Below are positions 6,972 to 14,122 of a stretch of DNA of 37,722 nucleotides, in pieces (position 1 is the first letter of the stretch; each line of letters starts with the position of its first letter). The position numbers and the translations under genes were made by a program. The notes beneath the pieces were generated by a model that saw nothing but the letters and a program-made list of their open reading frames with translations, did not search any database and was not told the DNA's origin. This DNA is from a virus. The stretch is taken from positions 1 through 37,722 of the IMG/VR virus record IMGVR_UViG_3300006923_000065; one strand, given 5' to 3'.

Positions 6972-7676
6972 TTAAAAATTACCAAATCCGTTTGTTCCTC
7001 TTGCTTTTACACTCCCGTTGCTGAATCCGCCGCCGAGAGCCTTGCGCCCTTGACGGAGTGTATATGATAGAGTAAACTCGGGCTTCAGTGCCGGTGTGCC
7101 GTATGTCGGGCTCCGACATGCAGCATAGTTGTTCCCAGAAGGGTCAGTGCCGCCGACATCATTGAAGTTCCGTATCATTAGATACAGATCTTCTCTTCTT
7201 TTAATCTTTGTTTCAATCCACTTGAGGAGCCTGCCACCGATAATATCGCAGTTTAGTGTTCCGGTACCAGTTACTTCGAAATCAGCAGAGGACACGTTGT
7301 TGTGGAAATTAACGTAATCATTGATATGAGGGTTGAAGCCGGCGGTGGCGGGATCCATAGCAAAGATTCTGAACTTATGAGCATTGGCTTGTGATCCGCT
7401 TTTAGAAGAAACAGTTAAGGTTAGCCGAGCTTTTCTTAGCTTAATAAATTTTGTATAAGATGGTAAAGCAGTCCCTTCGAGATCAAAGTACATAAAACCG
7501 CGACTGCAATGAAAAGTAGATCCCTGCAAACGCGCCTGAAACATAATATCCGTAGTTCCTGCATCGACCACGGATGATGCTTTATTAAACCCGGTGACTG
7601 TAGCCCAGGGAGCGCCCTGTCTGAGAAGGGCAGCAAAGGAAGAATCCCCTGCCGGTGTAAAAGAGTTCTGTGGCAT
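6972..7676 (-). CDS. Virion structural protein, unknown (234 aa)
   Basis: A 234-aa protein with no family I recognise. It is rich in Gly, Ser, Thr and aromatic residues and appears to be mostly beta strand (for example LRKARLTLTVSSKSGS and PALKPEFTLSYTLRQGRKAL), with a flexible Gly/Asn-rich C terminus ending GTNGFGNF. No signal peptide or membrane segment is visible. Its ATG overlaps the stop of the upstream gene by one base (TGATG), so the two are translationally coupled and probably act in the same structure. Lying between prohead and scaffold/capsid genes, a head-surface or fibre-like role is likely but not shown. Confidence 0.7.
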   Translation of the reverse strand: MPQNSFTPAGDSSFAALLRQGAPWATVTGFNKASSVVDAGTTDIMFQARLQGSTFHCSRGFMYFDLEGTALPSYTKFIKLRKARLTLTVSSKSGSQANAHKFRIFAMDPATAGFNPHINDYVNFHNNVSSADFEVTGTGTLNCDIIGGRLLKWIETKIKRREDLYLMIRNFNDVGGTDPSGNNYAACRSPTYGTPALKPEFTLSYTLRQGRKALGGGFSNGSVKARGTNGFGNF

Positions 7677-8122
7677 CAGTCAGAAGGTCCAACACCATCC
7701 CAGCCTTCCCAGCTATCAACAAGGTGCGAAGAAGAGATGTTAGTCAAACCAGCAATAACAGTAGCTTTGCCAATATAGTTTCCTGCACCGTTACCGTGAT
7801 TCATAAGATAAATTTTAGTTACCCTGAAGTCGGCAGTGTAAGAAGAAGAAGGCTCCAGGGTTACATAGTTGCTCGATGGTCCGAGACCTCCCGAGGAAAA
7901 CGCAAAGCGCATATCCGACATATTCGCATCAGAATATGTATCATTGCCATCGTGCCTAATAGTTACAAACCTGCTAACACTTGGAAGCGATACCTCAAAG
8001 GCAAGTGCCATATTAGTGCCTGATGCCGGAACGTCACACGAAGCCGTGGTGTAAGGTCTCGAACTCGCCTGATATGAGCCGACGTGGTTTAAGCCGACGG
8101 TGTATTTATTAAATGTTGACAT
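7676..8122 (-). CDS. Virion structural protein, unknown (148 aa)
   Basis: A 148-aa, Ser/Gly/Thr-rich and probably beta-sandwich protein. Segments such as NMALAFEVSLPSVSRFVTIR and SSSYTADFRVTKIYLMNHG look like alternating strands and turns, and the C terminus is aromatic and acidic (WEGWDGVGPSD). I do not recognise the family. A putative late promoter and an AGAGG ribosome site lie directly before its ATG, and the next gene is coupled to it by a TGATG overlap. A head decoration or head fibre protein would fit its size, fold class and place before the scaffold and capsid genes. This is inference from context. Confidence 0.7.
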   Translation of the reverse strand: MSTFNKYTVGLNHVGSYQASSRPYTTASCDVPASGTNMALAFEVSLPSVSRFVTIRHDGNDTYSDANMSDMRFAFSSGGLGPSSNYVTLEPSSSYTADFRVTKIYLMNHGNGAGNYIGKATVIAGLTNISSSHLVDSWEGWDGVGPSD

Positions 8123-8138
8123 TTTTTCCTCTTTCTTT

Positions 8139-8146
8139 TAAATAGT
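8139..8146 (-). promoter_or_regulatory. ACTATTTA motif, putative late promoter for 148-aa gene
   Basis: ACTATTTA on the coding strand, 16 bases before the ATG and only 2 bases after the stop codon of the preceding gene. The sequence runs on through AAAGAAAGAGG to the start codon, so the leader would be very short and consist of the ribosome site. Confidence 0.55.
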
Positions 8147-8148
8147 CC

Positions 8149-8559
8149 CTAGCCCATGAAAGCTTTCCATTTTTTTCCTCCAAGCGCAACAATACCAGAG
8201 ATATCCACACCGGGGTCAGCGGGTGCCACACCCCCTAACGGATTCGACGCCGCGTCCTGTGGCGATAACTGCGGAGGTAGGGGTGCCATACCTTCAAAAA
8301 TATCGACGCCACCATATGAATCTTTCCCAATCGCATCGAGCAATTTACGCTTTTGCTCCCTAAGAACATTATTTCTTCTGGGGGGCGGGGAGGGCGCAAC
8401 AGACACAACAGGTGTAGCCCTCTCTTGTATGACAGCGCCATTCATACCTTTTACAACCTCTGATATGACGGAAGAAAGAACGCCTTCTTCATGAAGGCAT
8501 TCTTTGATACACTCTTTAACCAATGGCTTCAAGAGCCTTTTTAATTCTGCCTTCTTCAC
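8149..8559 (-). CDS. Small head-region protein with N-terminal prohead-targeting-like helix
   Basis: About 136 aa, starting with GTG. Two GTG codons are adjacent (8562 and 8559). The second lies 5 bases from the AGGAG ribosome site and the first only 2, so I choose the second. The N terminus (KKAELKRLLKPLVKECIKE, then CLHEEG) is an amphipathic helix closed by an L-x-E site. It resembles the N termini of the 906-aa and 114-aa proteins nearby. The middle is Pro-rich (SVAPSPPPRR) and the C terminus ends DISGIVALGGKKWKAFMG. It follows the 906-aa gene by 11 bases. I infer a head-internal or core protein trimmed by the prohead protease. The mature function is unknown. Confidence 0.7.
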   Translation of the reverse strand: MKKAELKRLLKPLVKECIKECLHEEGVLSSVISEVVKGMNGAVIQERATPVVSVAPSPPPRRNNVLREQKRKLLDAIGKDSYGGVDIFEGMAPLPPQLSPQDAASNPLGGVAPADPGVDISGIVALGGKKWKAFMG

Positions 8560-8570
8560 CACTACTCCTG

Positions 8571-11291
8571 CTAGAAAAGTCCATTAATAAGTTTTTCAAA
8601 TTTCTCTTCGCTTGCCTTCGAGCGGCATTCTTGAATTGATTCATCCACTGATTCGCCCATTCGACCGAACCCCTTGGCTGATTTTTGGTCTCGACGGTCG
8701 CGCTGCCTTTGGCGTCTATCAAGCTTGGAGCCGGAACTGCGTGGCTTAGCCGCCGAAGCCTTAACGGGCTCCCCCTCCTTGCCAGTCTCTGGAGACCAGA
8801 CGGGACCATGTGGCTTAGCCGAAGCTTTCTTGCCAGGCTTCTTACCCTTCTTCACTGTCTTCTTCGTCTTCTTCTTCGCTACCTGAGCAAGTTCGCCTTC
8901 AACAACCTTATACGCTCTTAAAATTTCGATTGCCTCCTTGATGCTGAGACCCTTCATGCCAGTGCCTCCGCCTCCCTTCCTCTTGATGGCGTAGTATGCT
9001 TCTTCTGGAGTTAAAGCCTTGTTGCCTTTGTTCTTAACTGCCGCAATCGCCTTTCTAAGAACACGACTAACGAAGTGATTAAACTTAGCCCCTGTGCCCA
9101 GCTTATCTAGATCACCCTGGATTGATTTGTCGAAGACATAGTAGAAGACTGGTTTTGTTCTGGCACCGCTCCTCAGCTTACGCCGACGACCCGTCTTTTG
9201 AATGGCAATCTTCAGATTATCAGCACGGGTGCCGCGACCAAATTCTCTCTCAAAGCTGTCTGTGTTCTGAAGGCTGCCTGCTTCCTCTTCGTGAAGGTCG
9301 GACGAAAGCTCGAATAACTGCATAAATGCCTCGCTCTCCTGCAATTCACGCCCTATCACTGTGCTGTTTTCCATAGCCTTGAGGGCTTCCTCCGCTTTTT
9401 CCCTATTTCCTTGCTTGTTGAGATACCTCGCGTTAAGCTTGTAATACTTTATATCATCGTCGTCGAAACGAATAAGAACAGGAATCTTAAATTCCGGCAC
9501 GCCGGGTGGTGGCGGGGGCGGGGGTGGCTGAATGCCAGGAGGATCAGTGCCAGGAGGATCAGTGCCAGGAGGATCAGTGCCAGGAGGATCAGTGCCTGGA
9601 TCGCCACCGATAACTGGTTCCCTGTTCCCTTCCCTATCCAAGTAGTCTAAGCTCTGCAATAAATCGTCAAGGACTTGAGCACGAGAAGAGTGTAGACCCT
9701 TCATCCGTAATGCCTTAACACCTACAGCCGCTGCGACCAAGGTAATTCCAAGCGGAGCAAGGTAGGGGGATAACATGGCTCCAACCTTGCCTGCCACTGT
9801 GGTTTTGAGCACAGATTCCCCAGCAGCCCTGATGACTGGCTTGAGGGTTTTCATAATAATTGATTTCCCGAGCATAAGACCAAGTGCGCCGGGACCACCC
9901 GCGCCGGCGATAGAAGTCGGGGCTCCACCGGCAGCAAATTCCTGCATTGCCACGTTCATAGCGACCAAGGAAGGGTTTCCACCCAACATGTTGGTGTCGG
10001 CATGAGCCGATGCATTAGAAATAATAGTTTGTATGCTTCTGCCTGTGAAGTTGGGAGGGTCGACCCCCGGCTCAAGAGCGCCAGCTAATTCCGAAGCCCT
10101 TGCCGCCACCGTATTAAGATCGGCATCAGATAGTTCGCCTGCGTATTGTGCGAAATCGCCCACGCTCGTACCTACCTCGGAAGATGCAAACTCTGCTATA
10201 TCTGTCGGGCTGAGATCGAGAGATTCCATCGGGAACATTTCTCCCAGTGTGTCAGCACCTCCACTAACTGCGCTCTTCCAAGCGTCCAAAAAGGCACCAG
10301 AATCATCAGAAAGTTCCGAAAGCTGTTGCGGGGTTATCCCAGCCTCCTTCATTTCGCCAAACATCTCTGCCGGGTTGGCATCTGATCCAAAATGGCTTAC
10401 ATCACCGTGGAGGACTCGCCCAAGCATCTGTGTAACACCTTCGCCCTCTTGAGGTGTCAATTTACCAACTATCTCTTCTTTGTATTCGATAAAAGAAACA
10501 TCACGGTTTATCACCCGCGTTGTCGCCTCCTTGAACCACTCGGAGTCAACAAGCCACTTGCCTAACAGGGTAGCCGCACCGATAGCCGCTAAAACAGCCG
10601 GAAGGGTGTTGGCTTTCAGACCCCCAATAACTGTAGAGTCTTTATCAGAACCGATGGGTCCTTCGTCTTCCTCCTGTTCTTGCCCATCAGAGTCATCGCC
10701 TCCCTCATCTTCCTTTTCTAGGCGAGCCAACTCCTTTTCCCAGCCTCGGGCTTCTGTGATGATAGACTCTAGGATTAACTCATCCTGATCTCGATCAACT
10801 TCCTTCATAAAGTGTTTATATTTATCCCATAGATCATAATCAAGAAACTTTTTAACAATTATCCTTAACTGTTTAATAAGCTCGTTTGCAACAACGACTT
10901 CCATTTCGTCGCCTTCAACCGCTTTCTTCAGTGACTCATAGAAGTCGCCCATCTCCATGGTCTGTTCGAGAAACTCGTGCTTGTTTTCTTGGTTCGGGTA
11001 GCCAGCCTTTTTAAAGTCGCCCTGTAGCTTTCTGATTAGCCCTGCCGAGTGCTTCGCCGCCACTTTTGCAAGTTTTGTCATTGACTGCATGTATTGTTCT
11101 TGAGCGGCTTCGTCCCTTTTGCCACGACCACGAATCTTGCCACCCTTTTCCCAAGTTCCAATAGTCTTGGCGACGAAATGGTTGAACTTGCTCCAAATCT
11201 CTTCAACCCCTTCTTGCAAGACCATTTCATTAACGGCTGATCTCGTCTCTTCTTCTACGATTTCTCTCAACCGTGCTTTGTTTATAGACAT
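8571..11291 (-). CDS. Large multi-domain head-region protein (906 aa), unknown
   Basis: A 906-aa protein with no family I can name. In order it has an N-terminal targeting-like helix (3-24) ending in L-Q-E-G (25-28), then KFNHFV (35-40), an acidic helical region to about 215, and a hydrophobic stretch (about 226-247, LPAVLAAIGAATLLGKWLV). A long Ala/Gly/Ser-rich region follows, with a second hydrophobic stretch at about 504-528. Next come a GTDPP-repeat and polyproline linker (about 564-595), an alpha/beta domain (about 598-790) that holds a second KFNHFV (about 735-741), and a very Lys/Arg-rich tail. The hydrophobic stretches and basic tail suggest an internal head protein that contacts DNA or membrane, possibly ejected; this is inference. 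The ATG is preceded by a GGGAG ribosome site and a putative late promoter. Confidence 0.75.
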   Translation of the reverse strand: MSINKARLREIVEEETRSAVNEMVLQEGVEEIWSKFNHFVAKTIGTWEKGGKIRGRGKRDEAAQEQYMQSMTKLAKVAAKHSAGLIRKLQGDFKKAGYPNQENKHEFLEQTMEMGDFYESLKKAVEGDEMEVVVANELIKQLRIIVKKFLDYDLWDKYKHFMKEVDRDQDELILESIITEARGWEKELARLEKEDEGGDDSDGQEQEEDEGPIGSDKDSTVIGGLKANTLPAVLAAIGAATLLGKWLVDSEWFKEATTRVINRDVSFIEYKEEIVGKLTPQEGEGVTQMLGRVLHGDVSHFGSDANPAEMFGEMKEAGITPQQLSELSDDSGAFLDAWKSAVSGGADTLGEMFPMESLDLSPTDIAEFASSEVGTSVGDFAQYAGELSDADLNTVAARASELAGALEPGVDPPNFTGRSIQTIISNASAHADTNMLGGNPSLVAMNVAMQEFAAGGAPTSIAGAGGPGALGLMLGKSIIMKTLKPVIRAAGESVLKTTVAGKVGAMLSPYLAPLGITLVAAAVGVKALRMKGLHSSRAQVLDDLLQSLDYLDREGNREPVIGGDPGTDPPGTDPPGTDPPGTDPPGIQPPPPPPPPGVPEFKIPVLIRFDDDDIKYYKLNARYLNKQGNREKAEEALKAMENSTVIGRELQESEAFMQLFELSSDLHEEEAGSLQNTDSFEREFGRGTRADNLKIAIQKTGRRRKLRSGARTKPVFYYVFDKSIQGDLDKLGTGAKFNHFVSRVLRKAIAAVKNKGNKALTPEEAYYAIKRKGGGGTGMKGLSIKEAIEILRAYKVVEGELAQVAKKKTKKTVKKGKKPGKKASAKPHGPVWSPETGKEGEPVKASAAKPRSSGSKLDRRQRQRDRRDQKSAKGFGRMGESVDESIQECRSKASEEKFEKLINGLF
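9541..9600 (-). repeat. Four tandem 15-bp repeats coding for GTDPP linker
   Basis: Four adjacent 15-base units (plus strand ggatcagtgccagga, the last with one change) inside the 906-aa gene. Each encodes five residues of a GTDPP repeat, which runs into a polyproline stretch. The units are almost identical at the DNA level, so they probably expand and contract by slippage or recombination and set the length of a stiff linker between domains. Confidence 0.95.
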
Positions 11292-11324
11292 CTAATGTTT
11301 TCTCCCTTAAACCCAAGAATATAA

Positions 11325-11332
11325 TAAATAGT
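11325..11332 (-). promoter_or_regulatory. ACTATTTA motif, putative late promoter for 906-aa gene
   Basis: ACTATTTA followed by TTATATTC on the coding strand, 33 bases before the ATG of the 906-aa gene in a 52-base gap after the 114-aa gene. It would start a transcript covering the 906- and 137-aa genes. Confidence 0.6.
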
Positions 11333-11343
11333 TACCTGCAACC

Positions 11344-11688
11344 TCAAACCTTCCCGGCTCCTCTTAAAAGTTGGGACAATTCCCCGATAGAGAGAACATT
11401 TTTATTCTTCCCGTCCGAGGAAACACTAACCGGTCTTCCACGGTAATCGATTTCATTACCGGTAGCACGCCAAATCTTTATAAGTTCTGTATAAGTCTTT
11501 CCCGTTTCTTCGTCCTTTTCTGATGCGCCGGGGACGCCATGAGACGAAGGTGCATCGGTGGCGGGTGGGGCGAGACCACGCTTTCTAAGAACTTTTAACC
11601 TTGTTTTACGAGCCCTGTCCATAAAGCCTTCCTGAAGGAATAGACGAAGCTCTTCCTTTATCATGGACTCAAGCTCTTCCTTCTTCAT
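11344..11688 (-). CDS. Small head-region protein with N-terminal prohead-targeting-like helix (114 aa)
   Basis: A 114-aa protein coupled to the prohead protease gene by an ATGA overlap. The first 21 residues, KKEELESMIKEELRLFLQEG after Met1, form an amphipathic helix closed by an L-Q-E site, as in the next two genes. A basic segment (DRARKTRLKVLRKRG) and a Ser/Pro/Gly-rich stretch follow, then a small domain ending with KNVLSIGELSQLLRGAG. I know no family for the mature part. Its position and N terminus suggest a prohead core or internal protein cleaved after Glu20. In T4, small core and internal proteins of similar size are processed by gp21. Confidence 0.7.
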   Translation of the reverse strand: MKKEELESMIKEELRLFLQEGFMDRARKTRLKVLRKRGLAPPATDAPSSHGVPGASEKDEETGKTYTELIKIWRATGNEIDYRGRPVSVSSDGKNKNVLSIGELSQLLRGAGKV

Positions 11689-12296
11689 GGAACAAAATCC
11701 TTAACGATATCGTTAAGCAATCTGTTTATACCGTCAGCCTTCGTAAAAATATTAGGCTGCTTTTTTGTTTCTTGAAGAGACATGAACCCGTGTGGTGTGG
11801 ATGGCTCGTTCACAAAATCGAAACATATCAACTGCAAATCATCCTGAACGACTGCATCGCCGCCGCGCTCGTCCAAAGACCCCAACGCCCTCGAAGAAAT
11901 ACCGAGTTTGCAGCCATCATTTACAAGATTCTGAAGTATTTTACCGGATGGTGTGTTTAGAACTTTGACCTTGCCCATCACAGAAGGTCCATCCCACCAA
12001 ACATCGATAACCATGTGCGAAGCATTCTTAAGATTGATGACTGAATCATCTGGGTGGTCCAGTTCACCAAGGGCGCGGTTTTCTTTGACGAGTTTGGCGT
12101 AATTCTTCATTTCCCTTTCGAGAATCTTTTGAGGATAAACCCGACCGTTACCATTGCGGCAATCGGCTTCTTGAAGCTTCCCAGACAAAATCATACCACC
12201 GTCAGCCACATACTTCTTTTCCGATTCGGTCAGAAGATCTTGACAAACACCGCCGTCGCATAATTCATAATATTCTCTTAATAATACTTTAGACAT
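11685..12296 (-). CDS. gp21: Prohead core protease, gp21-like
   Basis: A 203-aa serine protease of the T4 gp21 family (MEROPS S80, herpesvirus-protease-like fold), which cleaves scaffold, capsid and core proteins after L/I-x-E during head maturation. The family landmarks are present: GGMILSGKLQEADCRNGNGR near the N terminus, GELDHPDD with the catalytic His81, LGISSRALGS with the catalytic Ser (134 or 135), and LICFDFVNEPST, where Asp160 is the likely third residue. Its length is close to T4 gp21 (212 aa). It is followed by three proteins with apparent L-x-E cleavage peptides and by the scaffold and capsid genes. The ribosome site is AAGGAA, and a GC-rich hairpin lies directly upstream of it. 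Confidence 0.93.
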   Translation of the reverse strand: MSKVLLREYYELCDGGVCQDLLTESEKKYVADGGMILSGKLQEADCRNGNGRVYPQKILEREMKNYAKLVKENRALGELDHPDDSVINLKNASHMVIDVWWDGPSVMGKVKVLNTPSGKILQNLVNDGCKLGISSRALGSLDERGGDAVVQDDLQLICFDFVNEPSTPHGFMSLQETKKQPNIFTKADGINRLLNDIVKDFVP

Positions 12297-12313
12297 TTAT
12301 TAATTCCTTAAAT

Positions 12314-12332
12314 GAGCGGGCACCACCCGCCC
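12314..12332 (-). other. GC-rich hairpin before the prohead protease ribosome site
   Basis: On the minus strand GGGCGGG, loop TGGTG and CCCGCTC give a 7-bp stem with one G-U pair. It is followed by ATTTAAGGAATTAATAAATG, which holds the ribosome site and start codon of the protease gene. There is no proper T run, so it is at best a weak terminator or attenuator. It could also influence translation of the protease or protect the mRNA end. The rest of the 100-base gap holds no gene that I can see. Confidence 0.6.
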
Positions 12333-12396
12333 GAGCTACGCCCCTTTGCAACAACGTGCGACAGGTCGCAAATACCAACTTCTCTTTGCTATAAGT

Positions 12397-12726
12397 CTAG
12401 TGTGCGTCATCATGTGCCTCCAATTTCTGAATTTTAATCCCGCAGTCTCCAAAAAGCATGTTTAAAACATAGGAGGTGCCGGAACTTAAACACCCCAAAA
12501 CAAAATAATTTGCAGCGGTGTGTTCAAAAGTAAATAGTTCTGTGCAGTCGTTTATGCCACACAAAAATACACCAACCCAAAAGCCCATACACATAGGGCA
12601 ATGAAATAGTTCTCCAAAACCAGACAACCATTCTTTTGAAGGGCGGACACTATCAAAGATTGATGCATAAACAATAAGCTGCGTCATTCCATACGCGCTC
12701 AGAACAAAATATAGAAGATCCACCAC
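12397..12726 (-). CDS. Small membrane protein, DUF1360-like
   Basis: A 109-aa protein with three hydrophobic stretches: about 4-25, about 47-57 after the Cys motif, and about 72-92. Between the first two is HCPMCMGFWVGVF, the C-x2-C-x-GFW signature that I associate with the DUF1360 family of small phage and bacterial membrane proteins, whose function is not known. The C terminus is polar and His/Asp-rich (EAHDDAH). It lies between the 189-aa gene, 8 bases upstream, and the prohead protease. A membrane protein among head genes is odd. It may act at the inner membrane during infection rather than in the virion. The family assignment is from memory of the motif. Confidence 0.7.
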   Translation of the reverse strand: MVDLLYFVLSAYGMTQLIVYASIFDSVRPSKEWLSGFGELFHCPMCMGFWVGVFLCGINDCTELFTFEHTAANYFVLGCLSSGTSYVLNMLFGDCGIKIQKLEAHDDAH

Positions 12727-12734
12727 GAGCCTCC

Positions 12735-13304
12735 TTACAGCATGTAGCTCAAGAAATAAGGGCTGACCCTTCCATAGCCGGGACGGATGCCGCCTTTCTC
12801 CCCGGCTTGGGGAACCTCACCAAGTTCAGTAGAATCCGCCGGGTCTGGGTCGAGAAACTCATCTTCCTCCATTTGGTTATATTTTTCGATATATTCAAAA
12901 TATGGTCTCTCCTCGTCGATAAACTTAGAAATGTTAAGCACGACGAGAGGAAGAAAGTTCTCTTCTTGTTCGGGTCCGCCCAGGAGATTGCCTTCCATTG
13001 AACCATAAGAATTCCCACCTCGAACGCTATCCGGATCTACAATCCCCTTTTTTCTCATATATCGAAAAAAACGATTCTGTGTATCATACACCAAATCATT
13101 TATTATTTCCTTGGGAAACAGAACGAGCTTCTTCTTGGCAAGTACGACAACAATGTCGACATCATGATGGTCTGAAATTGTTAAGTTACCATCCATGGTC
13201 CTTCTGATGTCTAAGTCCATTGATATCGAAGGTGCGGTGGTACCTTCTTGTGCTTCTTCAGAAACATCTTCGGAAGCTTTGCCAATCTTTATAGAAATAG
13301 CCAT
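12735..13304 (-). CDS. Unknown protein between portal and protease (189 aa)
   Basis: A 189-aa acidic protein without a family I recognise. It begins MAISIKIGKASEDVSEEAQE, has a strand/helix core (DIVVVLAKKKLVLFPKEIIN, then a basic helix with RFFRYMRKKG), and a Glu/Asp/Pro-rich segment (EEDEFLDPDPADSTELGE) before an aromatic C terminus (RVSPYFLSYML). No signal peptide or membrane segment is visible. Its ATG overlaps the stop of the preceding gene (TGATG). In T4 the small core proteins gp67 and gp68 lie between portal and protease. That positional parallel is the only hint of function. Confidence 0.7.
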   Translation of the reverse strand: MAISIKIGKASEDVSEEAQEGTTAPSISMDLDIRRTMDGNLTISDHHDVDIVVVLAKKKLVLFPKEIINDLVYDTQNRFFRYMRKKGIVDPDSVRGGNSYGSMEGNLLGGPEQEENFLPLVVLNISKFIDEERPYFEYIEKYNQMEEDEFLDPDPADSTELGEVPQAGEKGGIRPGYGRVSPYFLSYML

Positions 13305-14122
13305 CAGCTATCAAGCTCCTGCACTAGATGCTGTATTTTCAAGAGCGCCTGGATCATACCAGTATCGATTTGCTTTTTCGCATAACCATTAAGCTCCGAA
13401 ATTATTCTTTCGGTGTTTTCTCTCATGACTTTATCTTCTGCAATCTCTTTTGCTTTCAAGCTCTCGTCCAGAGAACCTTTGAGCCTGCCGATCTCTTCAT
13501 TGAGAAATATCTTAAGTTCCAAGCCATTGTTTGAGAAAGAAGAAATATATTTCTGCAACAGACGCCTCTGCTCTTTGAGAAGGGTGTTTGAGTATTTTTC
13601 ATTAAATTTCTGGACAAAAGTTTTATAGGTAAAATTATCAATTGGCTGCATCTTATCTTCCGACTGCTTTTCTTCGGAAACCAAATACTCAATCACCCTA
13701 CCTTCCAGAAGAACTTTTTCTTTCACGGACATGTCAGAATTAAAAAGTTGCGCCAATGTTGCTAGATCCTTATAATTTGGAACAAAATTTGCGAAGATAC
13801 CTTTGGTGTACTCCTGGTTCATATCGCTGATTAGCTCAGATTGCTCCTGAAACACCTCACTATCTAAAATGTATCTCCTTTGTGCCTTAACCTCAAAGAT
13901 CAATTTCTCTGCTAAAATCCTATCGAGCCCTCTCGTATCGACAATAGCCCGATATAGCTGCAACTCTTTGTATAAGGAAGACCCCTTACGAAAGTGCTTA
14001 GAGATTATTTTTCTCGTTACGGCTTGCTTTTTGAGATCGCCATGGACAACTGCCTTTGTCATTTCGTTTATAAGAGTTTCAAACAAAAAAGCTGTATTTC
14101 TTTTTTTATTGTGCTTCATCAT
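13304..14122 (-). CDS. Helical head-region protein (272 aa), unknown
   Basis: A 272-aa, almost wholly alpha-helical, charged protein. It starts MMKHNKKRNTAFLFETLINE and carries long coiled-coil-like helices over the C-terminal half (for example ISSFSNNGLELKIFLNEEIG, then a run rich in Lys and Glu to IISELNGYAKKQIDTGM). I recognise no family. The start overlaps the end of the portal gene by 17 bases and the stop overlaps the next start, so it is coupled on both sides. It sits where T4 encodes the prohead core proteins, so a core or portal-vertex assembly factor is possible; this is inference from position only. Confidence 0.72.
   Translation of the reverse strand: MMKHNKKRNTAFLFETLINEMTKAVVHGDLKKQAVTRKIISKHFRKGSSLYKELQLYRAIVDTRGLDRILAEKLIFEVKAQRRYILDSEVFQEQSELISDMNQEYTKGIFANFVPNYKDLATLAQLFNSDMSVKEKVLLEGRVIEYLVSEEKQSEDKMQPIDNFTYKTFVQKFNEKYSNTLLKEQRRLLQKYISSFSNNGLELKIFLNEEIGRLKGSLDESLKAKEIAEDKVMRENTERIISELNGYAKKQIDTGMIQALLKIQHLVQELDS

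Noticed and set aside
9541-9600. Possible CRISPR-like or iteron array
   Set aside because: The 15-bp units are directly adjacent without spacers and keep the reading frame of a protein repeat, so they are coding.
9411-9650. Plus-strand frame with repeated ARRIS units
   Set aside because: It is the antisense reading of the 15-bp repeats in the 906-aa gene, not a gene of its own.
10033-10452. 139-aa plus-strand frame
   Set aside because: Antisense shadow within the 906-aa gene; no promoter, ribosome site or recognisable protein features.
12297-12360. Possible tRNA gene before the protease
   Set aside because: An acceptor-like and D-arm-like stretch is present, but there is no anticodon stem, T arm or matching 3' acceptor strand.
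12531-12538. Eighth copy of ACTATTTA
   Set aside because: It lies inside the DUF1360-like coding region and no start codon follows at a suitable distance; about one chance copy per strand is expected.
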